Assembly (NCBI GenBank): GCA_963978895.1 | Contig: OZ022242.1 | Coordinates: 10,095,992-10,159,991 of the forward strand | Source of the DNA: Erpobdella octoculata | Taxonomy: Eukaryota; Annelida; Clitellata; Hirudinida; Erpobdellidae | Direction: 5' to 3' | Length of the DNA: 64,000 nucleotides | Shown here: positions 48,287 to 61,854 of the stretch, piece after piece | Numbering within the stretch: the stretch's first letter is position 1 | Layout of the letters: every line of letters starts with the position of its first letter | Made by a program: the position numbers and the translations under genes | The notes under the pieces: generated by a model | Seen by the model: only the letters and a program-made list of their open reading frames with translations | Database searches by the model: none | Told to the model about the DNA's origin: nothing

Positions 48287-49140
48287 TCAGACTAGTTTTG
48301 AAATAATGAGTCTTAAGTTTAGATTTAAAAATATTGACGTTTGGAGAGTCCCTAATATCCGGAGGAAGAGAGTTCCAAACGGCTGGGGCAGCGTGGCGAA
48401 GCCACGCCTAGAGATTTTGTTGATTGTAGTCTTGTAGTAGATGAAGGAGGATGTAGAGCGAAGTTGTTTAGAAATAGATCTTGCGGTTATGAGTTTGTGT
48501 AGATATACAGGAGATGAAGTGGCAAGGGTTTTGTAGGTTATGAGCGCTATTTTGAAATGGATGCGATAGGAGATTGGTAACCAGTGTAGTTTGGCGAAGA
48601 AGTTAATGGCAGGTTGATGAACTGAGCTAGGGATGTTGAGAGCTACTTTGGCAGCACGCTTCATGATTCTTTGAAGACGAGATGTTTGGTGAATTGAGAT
48701 GTTGTAGAGAGTTGAGTTGCAATAATCAATTCTAGATAGTATGAGACAGCGAATGAGCATACTAGCGAGCTCAGTAGTGAGAAGAGGTCTAATGTGACGT
48801 ATAGCTCTGAGGTAGTGATTGCATTATTTGATGATAGATGCGATGTGGTTATAGAATGTGAGTTTGTTATCTAAAAATACGCCTAGAATTTTAAGAGAAG
48901 GCGAAACATTAACGGATTCTGAGCCCAACAGTAACGATGAAAGATGTGAAAGTGAGTTGATTTGATGAAATGATCCGAGGAGAGATAATTCGGTTTTAGT
49001 GGTGTTAAATTGGAGGTTATTTTGCAGAAACCGCATTTCAATGGCGTTGATGCAAGAAGTGAGTGTTTGGATTGTGTTTAGGAGTGAGCGATATGAAGAG
49101 CTGCGTGTCGTCTGCGTAATGATGATAACCTAAGTTATGC
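48287..49140 (-). pseudogene. decayed LINE reverse transcriptase (CR1/L2-like), 5'-truncated
   Basis: The right end begins on the minus strand with LGYHHYADDTQLFISL, the RT catalytic YADD motif. After a frame change comes MRFLQNNLQFNTTKTELSLL, then LKILGVFLDNKLTFYNHI. Past a stop near 48765 the frame gives LIRCLILSRIDYCNSTLYNI, HWLPISYRIHFKIALITYK and SRRGFATLPQPFGTL. These are the classic LINE C-terminal blocks (LILSRLDYCN, LHWLPVxxRI). At least two disruptions are present. The 5' truncation falls just before the YADD motif. Confidence 0.88.
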
Positions 49141-49810
49141 AAAAAAATGTTTGACCTATTTGTTTAAAATTTCTAGACAGTTTTGCCCAAAATTATATCC
49201 AATTTTGACTGAATTTTTATACTCACTTAAGCAAGGAGTTTTCTCGCATTGATCAGGTTGAATGCCTCGCCGAGGTAACTCGTTTCACTAATCTTATTTT
49301 TTTTTATATATATTTGCGTCTTACTGTTTTCGAATTTATCTTTTTAATATTTAATTTTTAATTTTTAATTTATACCTTTTTTTTAATGATTTTTAATGAT
49401 TTTAATTTCCAGTGCAACTAAATTTTACTTCGTCTCTTATCGAGGTTTCATAAAAGTTTATGAAAGTGGCTGTAATCAGTTTTTTTATTACATTTCGAAA
49501 TAAATGTGTTTAAAAAAAACTTTGTATATAAATTGTTTTCAATACCATTCGTCGTCAACGAACAAAGAACTTTGCATCATCAGTCAAATGACGTCGTTTC
49601 AATATTGATGATTATATCATTTAATCGTTTTCGATGCAGAAGTTTTATTCCAATGACGTTGCCAAGGTGATTGAAAATGGAAAGATTTTGAGTATACAAA
49701 AATTTCCATCAGTTCATAACTTTGGAATTAGAAGAAGTGGTTGACATGAAGATAAATTGCTTATTAAGCCTCATACATTTTCATAAACACAATTATCTGT
49801 CTATCTTTAG

Positions 49811-50013
49811 TGGAAACGTATATTTACGAAGAAGCAGAATTACTTTTAAAAGAACTGTTAGAAAATATGTCCAAAACAAATGAGATCCCTATTTTGCGAA
49901 AGTCATTACCGACGCTTGTCATATACACACCCACGCATAAAAATGATCACCCTACACTTCCATTCTACATATCAATCGAATATCTGCTCTCCCACTTGCA
50001 TGACTCCCCTTAA
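49811..50013 (+). CDS. possible exon of an unidentified plus-strand gene
   Basis: A good acceptor (TATCTGTCTATCTTTAG, ending 49810) is followed by GAAACGTATATTTACGAAG coding ETYIYEEAELLLKELLENMS and KTNEIPILRKSLPTL, a helix-like natural-looking sequence. The frame ends at 50011-50013. The later part (PTHKNDHPTLPFY) may already be intron after a weak GTCATA. No partner exon was found. Confidence 0.3.
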
Positions 50014-50796
50014 ACAATCGCGTGATCCTCCTACAAACAACAACGTGATCCTACCCCAAACAATCATATCCAATGACTCAATAATTACTTGACTACCCGT
50101 AAACAACTCCCCACCATACACCCCCGGTACGCCCCCCCGCTGTTATAAGCCCCGCAAAGCATCGCAGTGCCCCATAAACTTGTTCCAATCGAAAACAGAG
50201 GAAGTGTTTACAGGGGTAGGGAAGGCTTCATTCCGTCACGTGGTCTTGACGTCACGTGGTGATTGGTGCATTGAATGTAAAATTATAAAATTATTAATAA
50301 AGTACAATAATTTTAATTAGTACCATAATCATTAGGTTGGTGCTTACAGATGTCAGTGGTGGCTGTTTGAATTTGAAATCGTGATAGGAAAACCGCAAAA
50401 AAGGATTTAAATGTTTTCTACAATCAGTATTGTAGATATTTTTGTATGAAACATTTTTTATCAATAATTTTAAAAACCATTTTGTATCAATAATTTTATA
50501 AATAATTTTTTATCAATAATTTTATAAACTATTTTGTTGGAATATTTTTTTTATCACCACTAAAAGATGTTAAACGAAAAATTGAGTTTTCCAAAAGGGA
50601 AAAAATTGAAAGCTCCCTCGGGACTGGTTTCACATTTCCCAAAAGGCAAGAATTTCTTCAAAATATGAAACAAATGGAAATAACTGGCGATGATGAAGAT
50701 GACGAACACGATGATGATAATAAAAATGGTGATGATGTTGATTGTGATTGTGTTGTAGTAGAGGTTTTGAAGCTTTTTTAATCCTACCTATTGTAG

Positions 50797-50938
<142 letters not shown>

Positions 50939-52036
50939 GAATGAAAGATGGAATAAAAGAAAAAGAAGTGAGTGGAGGGGATTGCTTTCAGCGGTCACTG
51001 ATTTATCTCCCGGCACTTTTTTTATTGGGACATGCTTGTATATATTCAGTCTGCCTGACCCGGACGCCCCGAAGGAAAAATGTTATTACCTAGAGAAAAG
51101 CTCAATTTAAAGCAAGGAGAGACATTAATTAGTGAAGAGGCTGGTCACGTGGTAACACCGGCTCAAACGGATGGAGCTTCGACTTCCTTTCTTTTTCTAT
51201 TTAGTTCTTAAAATGGAAGTTCATATGTGACTTTGTAATATGAATTTTAGATTGTTAGATTTTATTTTCGAAATATTATTTTTTTAGTTTTTATAATCCT
51301 TGATTTGTTTTATTTTCCTCTTTAACTACATTTTGGTTTTTTTGATTGATAATTATATGAGTTCAGCGGTCACTGATTTGTTGTTGAATTTTTTATTTTA
51401 ATTTCTGTCATCGTCTGACAACTTAATTTATTTGTCTATTTTTTATTTTATTTAGTTTTTCATTCTCTAAATTCACTAAAGTTGATTTAGAGAATAATTT
51501 TATGTCAGATTATCTATATAACAAAATATTTAAATGTTAACTTGACAATTGACTAATAAAAACAAATTTACTTTCAAAACTTTTTACCAAATGAAAACAA
51601 TCATCCTTTTAAAATTAAAGGTAACAAGTTAAAGTACATTCATTTTTGAGCGCCACTTACATGTATGAAAGTATGAACAGACAAGTAGCCACTTTACAAT
51701 ATTTGCAGCTCGCAGAAAAGCCTAGCGATGAGGTATTAGATGGCGGCTCTGACATCCATATTGCATATTGCTCGCTAGTTCCACAAGCGCACAAAGGATT
51801 TTAAACCTTTGGAAACTGTTATGCTAGAAATCTAATGGAGAAAACATTAAAATATTTGGTTATAAAGAGAATCTGGAATAATAAAATAATGGCAATATTT
51901 TTTTTGCTGTTTATTTAATTAATAAAATTTGTGAGATAGCTTCACATTTTTTCGCTTGCCAGCATATATGAAAATTGTTTTTTTACAGCTAACAAGCAGA
52001 AAAATTTGCAGTTATCTCGTAAACTTTGATGATTAA

Positions 52037-52370
52037 TTAATTATCGTTGTTTCTTAATTTTTTTGTGATTTTGAACACGTTTAAACAATGCCCGATTTTA
52101 CTATTTTCTGTATCCAATATGACATTACAATTTGTGTGGTCTATTAAACAGACGCTTTTAACACATGCGCCATAAATTTTCTCAATGTCGTTCATAAACA
52201 TAATTAGCATATTTAAATCTTGTACGAAGTATGGGTAATGAATTGTAAGGATTGCCTTAAATAATTTACTTGATCCAGAAAATGTCAGCAGCAGAGAACT
52301 AATGTAATGATTTGAAGTGTGTTCATCTCCATCAACGTCCAAGCAGCATTGGATCCAAGTTGTTTTCTGT
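52037..52370 (-). CDS. hypothetical open frame of about 105 codons
   Basis: On the minus strand, IQCCLDVDGDEHTSNHYISS, then LTFSGSSKLFKAILTIHYPY and KSVCLIDHTNCNVILDTENS is open to TAA at 52037. It is long for this AT content and protein-like, but carries no motif I recognise. It could be a transposon remnant or an isolated exon. Confidence 0.25.
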
Positions 52371-52896
52371 CTCAGTTTTCAGCATTTTTAAATTCCTTAT
52401 ATTAACTTCACCGCCAGTTTTACGTGCTTCCTTAAATGTTTGTAAACCTTGAAAGTGAAATTTAACTAACTTCCCGTCATCCAATCGAGCTGAAATTTGA
52501 AATATATGCACACTCCTCCTGACAATTAAAACTATTAAAGTTTGAAAACTTTCTGCAAAACAATTATTTTTGATTAAACTTAGTTATTATCTATATTTTA
52601 AAACAAGAATAAATCAAACACGATTATATGGATGTTTGCATATGTAAATTTAAAAATATGTTGTTTTAAAAAAAATGTTGTTATAAGTAAAAAGTCGGTG
52701 AATCTTGAAATATAAAGAATTTGTGGAAAAACTTCGTATTTTACGCTTACTTGTTCTATTTCACATAGTTTACTTCAAGATGATATTCGGAATACCAGAA
52801 TAAGGGACTACAATACTACATCCCCGGAATCCCAAATTTAGCTGTTTTGGTCAAACTCGCAATCAAATAGCATAAGGTGCCGTGATCCTGGGATTC

Positions 52897-53030
52897 ACGT
52901 CATTTAATTGGATATACTACATATATTACAATTATGGTAATACATTTAATTGGATACGCTACATATATTACAATTATGGTAATACATTTAATTGAATATA
53001 CTACATATATTACAATTATTGTAATACAAA
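52897..53030. repeat. 42-bp tandem repeat, three copies
   Basis: CATTTAATTGGATAxxCTAC followed by ATATATTACAATTATGGTAAT occurs three times with a few substitutions. Confidence 0.88.
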
Positions 53031-53949
53031 TTTTTTTCGAACATAAAACCGTTATCATCTGTTGCACCTGATTTTTTGTTTGTTTTGTTTGTTTTAATTT
53101 ATAATGGGTTTTTGTACTTTCTTCAAACCTTTACTTTTTCTGCTGCTCAAAAACTTTGTTGTCATGGTTAATATTGCATTTTGGCGCTATTCAATTTTAA
53201 AACGTTTTAAACAGTTTGTCATCATTCATTCCCATCATCAATGCAAATGAACTGTTTAATCAAATGGTTGTTTTACAATTGGCCAAATTATAAAACCACG
53301 TGAAAACAGTTGAAATAGCGTCCTCAGGAGTATTTAAACAAATGGCTAGCAGTTATTTTCCCTGCCTTAAAGTCGCTGACCTGAAAATGGATAGAGATGC
53401 AAACGTAAATAAGCCTAAGGTGATTTTGTAACATCATATATCCGTTTGAGTTTCTGTTTTACCGATTTGTCTTTCACTTTTTTTATTTCACTTCAATTAT
53501 TAAACAAATTAAACTCAATAAAGATGCAGATTTAAAAAGAAAAATCTTAATTAGTTTCAATTAAAAATTAAATCTTTTACTAGACGACTGCAGGATTGGT
53601 GACTGTGAAATTGTTCAAGTCGCTTAAGTGGATTTCGTCGCTTTTAATTCTTTTTAAAATTCGTAAACGAAACTGAAAAACGAAAAAAATCACAGCGAAT
53701 AGAAAAGATAAGTACAAGCAGAACGGAGATGAAAAAGCGATCGATGGAAGGAAAAGAGTGAAAGACGAATGAGGAGGCAAGGAGAAGTTGTACGTCGAAT
53801 GGGATGAATGTGTCGCACGTTGAAGATGATGAGTACACAGGAATTCATCATGCCCATTGATTCAATTCCTTCAAGCATCATCTCATGTGCACGTCGACAT
53901 TGAGACATGACACAGTCACTTTGACTGGGGTCGATAAGGTTTTCTTGCA

Positions 53950-54285
53950 CATGGGTGGATGCCAGGCTGGATGTGTGGATGAATGTATGGCTGGCTGGAC
54001 GTGTGGGTAGATTTGTAAGAGTAGATGAGTAGATTATGGGTGTGTGTGTGGGTGTGTGAAGGTGGATGAGTTGGTCAATGTTGTGGGTGTCTAGTGTGCA
54101 TGGGTGAATGTGTAAGTAGATGCATGAGTGTATGCATGGATAGATGTATGTGTGTGCATACGACTTGGTGGATGTGCTGGTTGGTATTAGTTTGTTATGT
54201 TGACCAATGAGTGGATGTTTGAATGGGTGTATGTGTAGTTGAATGTGTTGGAATGTTTGTGGATGTGTGAAAGAATGTATAGACG
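53950..54285. repeat. degenerate GGATGTGTG/GAATGTATG-rich tract
   Basis: The tract is built on TGGATGxxTG and GGTGTGTG steps without a fixed period. It keeps a long minus-strand frame open (to 54313) that is not a gene. Confidence 0.75.
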
Positions 54286-54560
54286 CCGGGCTCAGGCCGG
54301 GCCAAGCCATCAAATCAAGGTTATCAGAACAGGCTGGGCCGGACTGAAATTTGCATTGTCAGCCATAATTATATGCTATGAAACCATAGACCGAAATAAG
54401 CACGACCTATGCCAGAAATTTTGTGCCTGTTGGTTTCATTGTCAAAAATCACAGATTTTTATTTATATTTATGCCGGACACTAGTCAGCACGGGCTTGGG
54501 ATTTTGTGCCTATAAAACGACCAAACCGGTCCAAAAAATCGGCAAGTACAGGACTTTAGT
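54286..54560. repeat. GGGCCGGGC-containing interspersed repeat
   Basis: CGCCGGGCTCAGGCCGGGCC and GGCTGGGCCGGACTG stand out from the AT-rich background. They recall the 9370-9720 part of the Helitron (GACGGGCCGGGC, CGGGCTGGGCC). Probably related repeat copies. Confidence 0.5.
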
Positions 54561-55544
54561 ATGTATGTTTGTGTGTGTGTGTGCGTGCGTGCATGCATGT
54601 ATTGGTGTGGAAGTGTGGGTTAATGTCCAGATAGATGATAAATGATGGGGGTGTGTAGGTGAGTAGTAGGATAGGTGGTGATGTGGGATGCAAAGGATGA
54701 GAAATGGATTTTTGGAGGAGAAAAAGCAAAATAGTGGCCGGAAGAAAATGATGTTGATCATGATATTGCAATGAAATTTGCACTTAATAATGTCAACAAA
54801 GTTCAAATTCAAAATTACAATTATCATGTTAAAAATAAAAAAATTATAATATTTATAATATCAATCATTTTTATGATAATCATCATCATTATTGTCGTCG
54901 TGATTTTCATCATCATCATCATCCCCACCACTACCACCACCATCATCATCAACGCCGTCACCATCAATCACTTTCATCGACATGGTGAGAATGAAAATTC
55001 TCTCAGATCGAATCATTCTAATCTTCTTAAAACTGATTCCAACTTGATTCTTTCCGACAAAACTTCCCTATTATAACGACTTTTCATTTTATCTACCAAT
55101 GGTGAACAATAATTCTGCTAAGGAAAAACCTATGTGATGTACAGTGTTCTGTGTTTTTACTGATTTGAACATGGCTGTACATTGTCGCCTGTTGATTAGA
55201 AATGTTTCCAATATACCTTTACTCTTTCTTCTCTCTCCGCCTCTCTATCTCTTTCTCTTTCTCTCTCTCCCTTTCTCTTTTGTCCATCATTTTTAACGCT
55301 AACAGAAACAGCGCTTACATGTATAAAATTATAATTTTTGTTTTATTAGAATCATAAAGTTTTTATAAATGTACTCAAATAAGTCGTTATTAGCAAATTT
55401 GTAAATTTAAAGTTTTAAAATAAAAACGTAAATACTGCATTAAGAATTTACGACTGCTTGAAGTTCCACGACTGCTCTGCAAAGTCACTTTCATGCTCCG
55501 TTTCATGTCTTTCGAACATTGCTTTCCACCTTCATCGTCACATC

Positions 55545-55875
55545 TATTCGTCCACCCGTCCATGCATCCATTCCTTCATCGATCCATCCGTCCATGCATC
55601 CATTCCTTCATCGATCCATCCGTCCATGCAATCATTCCTTCATCGATCCATCCGTCCATGCATTCATTCCTTCATCGATCCATCCGTCCATGCATTCATT
55701 CCTTCATCGATCCATCCGTCCATGCATTCATTCCTTCATCGATTCATCCATCCGTCCATGCATTCATTCCTTCATCGATCCATCCGTCAATGCATCCATT
55801 CCTTCATCGATCCATCCGTCAATGCATCCATTCTTTCATCGATCCATCCGTCCATGCATTCATTCCTCTATCGAT
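55545..55875. repeat. 32-bp minisatellite, about ten copies
   Basis: The unit CATGCATCCATTCCTTCATC GATCCATCCGTC repeats every 32 bases, with a four-base insertion near 55742 and CATTCATTCC variants. A 32-base period shifts frame each copy, giving His/Pro/Ser repeats in all three frames. Confidence 0.95.
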
Positions 55876-56598
55876 CTATCCAACTATGAATGAAAAAGTG
55901 AAACTCAAACCCGAACTTCCGAAAATAAAAAACCAAGTACCCGGTGTTTTGAGAAACTAAAACCCTAAAATTCCGAACTTTAAAAAGAAAGTTAAACACA
56001 AACTCAGAGTTTTCAAAATTTGATACATTTAATGAAGTCTTGTATTAAAAATAATTTTTAGCCATTTATCCATAAACAGCATTCTTTCTGTAGTCTGGTT
56101 ATATAAAAGTAGCTCCTCTGAACAGTTACGTGGATAGAACGATGGTTAAATGGGACAGTATTTAGTTATGACCACCAAGTTCGAAAAAGTTAGCCATTTT
56201 TGTCTACTACAGTAACAGATCTTTATTTACGCAAAATTATTTTGCGCATAAATACATTTGAAAACATTGAGAAAGTTTTGAATTTATTATTTGGATTTTA
56301 CATCTATTTTATTGTATTTGTGGTTATTGATGAAATTGCTTAATTACAATGGCTAAAATAGCTAAAGTGTTAAGAGTGTCGTAGACAAAAATAATTTAAT
56401 GATCTGCTTAGATTTAGAATTTCTATACCTAGAAGAATACTTACACTAACTAGAAGAAAAATCGTTGAAAACTGTTGAAGCAGTTCTGAATTTTACACTG
56501 AAAGAGCAAATATCTCAAGGCTGTTATTTCAACACACAGATGGAAGTATTTTTGGATATTAGAAAAACGCAGTTGTCCTTGTATTTGCCGTTATCTGC

Positions 56599-57257
<659 letters not shown>

Positions 57258-57515
57258 AACATTACAATGAAAACATTGTTTTATCGTTCGTGTGCATTTC
57301 AAGACAAATGAAAAAAAATAGATTAAAATATTATTTATTTCTTATATTTTGGATTAATTGAAGTAAGGTAAATATTTTTTTAATTTATTTAATTATTTAA
57401 AAATATATAAAAAACGTATTTATATAATTATTTTATTATATATAAATTAAATTGCCTTAGATATCAGATCGTCACACACAAACGTCTTACACAGATGTCT
57501 TACACAGCCATAGGC

Positions 57516-57619
<104 letters not shown>

Positions 57620-57954
57620 CGGCTTGTATTAGCATGATTTGAAAACCAATGAGTAAATAACTTAATTTTTTCCCAGTGAGCAAGTAAAATTATATTGGGA
57701 ATGTGATTTGAAAGCTCCCATCCGATGTCAACTCGAATTAGTTCCATCTGATCGTGGACGATCGCGTGAAAGAGGAGAAGGAGAAGAAGGTTCGTGCATA
57801 TTTCATGAAGAATTTCTTACAAGGAGTTGTTCAGTTTTATTTCCTCGGGCAGATCAACTGATATAATCGCAAGTTTGCAGTTACACAAGTTGATGAAACA
57901 AAAAGCACTTAAATCAAATGTTTGAAGGTATAGGGAGAAGATGTCGGAAATAAC

Positions 57955-58190
57955 GACGATTAGGATGGCGATGATGTATATAAAGATGACGATGACGATG
58001 ATGATGTACTGGTGGGAATGATGGTGCTGATGCTTATGCTGTTGATGGTGACGATGCTGATGATAATGATAACGATAATAAGAATTGCCGAGGTGAAAGT
58101 GGTGGTAATGGCGGATATTATGATGGTGAAAAGAGCGTCAGTGCTGTTCATGATGACGGCACTGTCAATAAATAATGATGATAATAACAA
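57955..58190. repeat. degenerate GAT-rich tract
   Basis: GATGATG, GATAATGAT and GCTGATG steps without clean periodicity, an old decayed GAT array. Confidence 0.7.
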
Positions 58191-58926
58191 TTATAACAGC
58201 AGTGATAGAGATGATGTTTTATTTTTAAATTAAGAATTGATTTAACTGTTGTATTGAGGGAGGCTACTGAAATATGGATGCGCCCGGTCAAAGTTTCCAC
58301 GAGATTGCACCACATCTTATATATCAACAATATCGAGTTATCTCCAATTAAACTTGACTAAAGATTAATTTTTTTAATGAGACATAATACAATAACATCA
58401 CAAGTAGATCCATCAATGTACTTATAATATTCCAAGTACTGAACATCACCGTATTGTAATAACACAATCACAAAGTACATACACGACATTACGACAACTT
58501 TTCACAAAATGACACACGTACACTGGTTAACAGGAAGTCATCTCTGGTTTTTATTTTAATTCTTCAAAAAAACATCTTTTTTCTTAATCAAAGATACTTT
58601 TAACTTTTTTTCAATCATAAAATAAGTAATACCTTACCTAGGTCTGTGTGTGTGAAGATATCTGCGTACATGTGTGTGTGTATTCATGTGTGCATGACTG
58701 TGTGCGTGTGTGCATATGGAAAAAGCTTTCGTTTTATAAATTGCTTCACATTTTATAGTTCAAGGTCTCGGGATGAAAAGTTACTGAATTATGTTGCAAG
58801 CAGCTTCTGAAAAAAATTATGTTGCTAAGAAATAAATGAACAACTCAATTCTGAAAATTTTAATTTCATTTCTAACATTTTTGTTTCGTGATAAAACTAT
58901 TGTCTACAAATAAATTTTTGTAGGTG

Positions 58927-59190
58927 GGTATGTATGTATGTATGTATGTATGTATGTATGTATGTATGTATGTATGTATGTATGTATGTATGTATGTATG
59001 TATGTATGTATGTATGTATGTATGTATGTATGTATGTATGTATGTATGTATGTATGTATGTATGTATGTATGTATGTATGTATGTATGTATGTATGTATG
59101 TATGTATGTATGTATGTATGTATGTATGTATGTATGTATGTATGTATGTATGTATGTACGTATTTACGTACGTACGTACGTACGTATGTA
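58927..59190. repeat. (TATG)n microsatellite, left flank of LINE fragment
   Basis: About 58 copies of GTAT, turning into GTAC copies at 59157-59185. The LINE 3' end abuts it on the right. Confidence 0.97.
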
Positions 59191-59195
59191 TGTGT

Positions 59196-60222
59196 GTGTT
59201 ATAACTCTTTGCGAGCTTTCGTCGCCGAAGGTCTTCAGAAGAAGAACCTCTCATTTTTAGGGTTTCGTCCCTTAAACTTCTTGACGCTTTTAAGTTAAGA
59301 GAGGTGGGCCCACGTCCGTTGATCAGGCAGACGCCCTTCGGCAAAAAAATGATCAAATTCCTAACTTGAAACACGAAAATTCAAAGTTCAGCAGAAAACT
59401 GTTCGAAATAAAACTTGAAATCGCCGGAACTATTATCGCCCAATGTAAACATGGCTAAACCATTTCGTGTGCATCTTGTAGCGCTTTCTTTTTTCTAATA
59501 GCGAAAATCCAAATGATGCAGCTTCAGCTGTCTGGGAGATCTCCTTGATGGCTCGAGTTTTTTCTCGGTTTGAAAAACCAAGAGCTTTTAGCAGTTTTAA
59601 CATTGAGCTGCTAACCAACCCTCGAACGCCAACCTCGACTGCAAACATTTCAGTCCTGAACCCTTTGGCATTCAAATCACATGCTAAATCCCTATATCTC
59701 TCCTCTTTGAAAATATTGCTAGATTCCACGTTACTTTCCCATGGCACAGTGAGTTTGATCAGGAGCAGTGTCTTGGCCAAGTCAGAATATATAATTATAT
59801 CCGGCTTTAAACCGCTAGATCTCACAGTTTCTAGAAATTTTCTTTCGCCATCCAAATCAGCCGAAACCGACCAATCGTCGGCAGCACCCATCACACATTC
59901 AAAGTCTCTTGTAGATCTGAACCTGTAGAACTTTAGATTGCCTTCTCTCAAAAAGTAGATTTTCCTTTTCTGCTATATTCCTCTTGTCTTTGCTTTCTTA
60001 CACGTTTCTTTGACGAAGTCAAGCAATTTTCGGAGTACTTGGTTATGGCGCCAAGTGTACCTCCCGTGTGAAAGTGAAAACGAACCACAGGAAAGAACGT
60101 GAATGAGAGTCTCCGATTGCCCACATAACATGCACGAATCATCGTCTTTCAACTTCCATCTTCGAAGATTGCTGGATGACGGCAGTTGATCACAAACAGA
60201 TCTAATCAAAAAAGACAAAAGT
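59196..60222 (-). mobile_element. LINE C-terminal fragment with restriction-like endonuclease region, between (GTAT) arrays
   Basis: Read on the minus strand, the fragment starts inside the post-RT region at about 60215 and runs through a CCHC-type finger and an endonuclease-like block to a stop at 59433. A 3' untranslated region of about 235 bases (CGACGAAAGCTCGCAAAGAG near its end) follows and ends in (ACAT)n. Both sides are the same tetranucleotide, so the element is either inserted in a (ACAT) array or supplied with it. Confidence 0.78.
59433..60218 (-). pseudogene. LINE ORF: zinc knuckle and PD-(D/E)xK-like endonuclease, frameshifted
   Basis: The first segment (60218-59973) has SFLIRSVCDQLPSSSNLRRW, then CMLCGQSETLIHVLSC, giving CxxC...H...C, then GRYTWRHNQVLRKL. 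After a frame change near 59960 the second segment (59951-59433) has GLKPDIIIYS, LLIKLTVPWE and FAVEVGVRGL. These blocks (CxxC-H-C, GRYTWRHxxVLR, RPDIV...ELTVPWE, VEVGxRG) are the C-terminal signature of LINEs with a restriction-enzyme-like endonuclease. Where relatives usually have Glu before LTVPWE, this copy has Lys, which with the frameshift suggests inactivity. Confidence 0.8.
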
Positions 60223-60223
60223 A

Positions 60224-60329
60224 GTGGTGTATGTATGTATGTTTGTATGTATGTATGTATGTATGTATGTATGTATGTATGTATGTATGTATGTATGTAT
60301 GTATGTATGTATGTATGTATGTATGTATG

Positions 60330-60368
<39 letters not shown>

Positions 60369-61020
60369 ATGTATGTATGTATGTATGTATGTATGTATGT
60401 ATGTATGTATGTATGTATGTATGTATGTATGTATGTATGTATGTATGTATGTATGTATGTATGTATGTATGTATGTATGTATGTATGTATGTATGTATGT
60501 ATGTATGTATGTATGTATGTATGTATGTATGTATGTATGTATGTATGTATGTATGTATGTATGTATGTATGTATGTATGTATGTATGTATGTATGTATGT
60601 ATGTATGTATGTATGTATGTATGTATGTATGTATGTATGTATGTATGTATGTATGTATGTATGTATGTATGTATGTATGTATGTATGTATGTATGTATGT
60701 ATGTATGTATGTATGTATGTATGTATGTATGTATGTATGTATGTATGTATGTATGTATGTATGTATGTATGTATGTATGTATGTATGTATGTATGTATGT
60801 ATGTATGTATGTATGTATGTATGTATGTATGTATGTATGTATGTATGTATGTATGTATGTATGTATGTATGTATGTATGTATGTATGTATGTATGTATGT
60901 ATGTATGTATGTATGTATGTATGTATGTATGTATGTATGTATGTATGTATGTATGTATGTATGTATGTATGTATGTATGTATGTATGTATGTATGTATGT
61001 ATGTATGTATGTATGTATGT
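60224..61020. repeat. (GTAT)n microsatellite, about 795 bp
   Basis: About 198 copies with a (GT) block at 60330-60352. The four frames of over 260 codons are artefacts. Confidence 0.99.
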
Positions 61021-61738
61021 GGTTAAGTAACGCCATCAAATGAAAACACATGAACTGATTTTATTGAAATATATTACATTTGAGGAGCATGGTCCAGGGG
61101 TGGCTTGTGTTTATCTTGACATAAAAATGTCAAACTGGTCAGCGTCAAAAGGCTAAAAAACCAATAAAACCGGACAACTTTAGATATCTCAGTTAATTTG
61201 TAATACAAACAAATCAAATGCAATACAAATATGAGACAATACATTTTTCTAGCCGAAAAAAATTAACCAGACAATGAGATTTTTAGATTTTGCATGAGAA
61301 GTTGAAAATAAAGGTTTCGAATTATTTTTAATCAATTCTTCTGTAATTTTGTTTACATCTCACCTGATTTGGTTTTATTATTACACACTTCAAAAAGTTG
61401 TTTAACTTTCTAAGTCAAAAACAACAATTTTGAAAAAAAAGTTGTTTCTAAGAAAAAAATTAATTAAAAAAAATTCAGATGCGAAAGAGCATCCGTGCTG
61501 TTCGGAGCGTATAATGGAGCATGTTTAAGAATATGTGCAGCGTGGGGTGCTCTGGATGTTCAACCCATATGTGGTGCGTGATGATATTTGCAACTTCGTC
61601 TTCTGGTCACGTTTCACAAACTCATGGAAGGGAGAAGTCGATGTTTGAGAATCCAAATGAGGTGCTTTGTGTCTTTTCTACAAGTTATTTCCTTTTTCTT
61701 TCCATCTTTTTATCAGTCTCTACATCATTTTTTTCTCT

Positions 61739-61744
61739 TTTATT
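61739..61744 (-). promoter_or_regulatory. candidate polyadenylation signal
   Basis: AATAAA on the minus strand, about 110 bases past the stop at 61855. Confidence 0.25.
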
Positions 61745-61854
61745 AGCAGCAATATTAAGAATAATTAATTGATTGAATAAATGATTAATGTTTGTATGTC
61801 TATTTATAATTAAGTCCAGAGTATATAAGCTATAAGGATAATATAAACATCTCT

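Noticed and set aside
52860..52900. Possible YLGVPYA-type neuroligin segment on the minus strand (APYA)
   Set aside because: Frame and surrounding residues do not fit, and there are no splice sites.
53690..54313. 207-codon minus-strand frame rich in His/Pro/Thr
   Set aside because: It follows a degenerate GGATG/GTGTG tract and has no domain or splice evidence.
55545..55875. CRISPR-like array of 32-bp units
   Set aside because: No spacers are present. The unit itself is made of CATC/GTCC steps.
60206..61051. Four frames over 260 codons (Met-Tyr-Val-Cys and Ile-His-Thr-Tyr)
   Set aside because: Pure reading of (GTAT)n.
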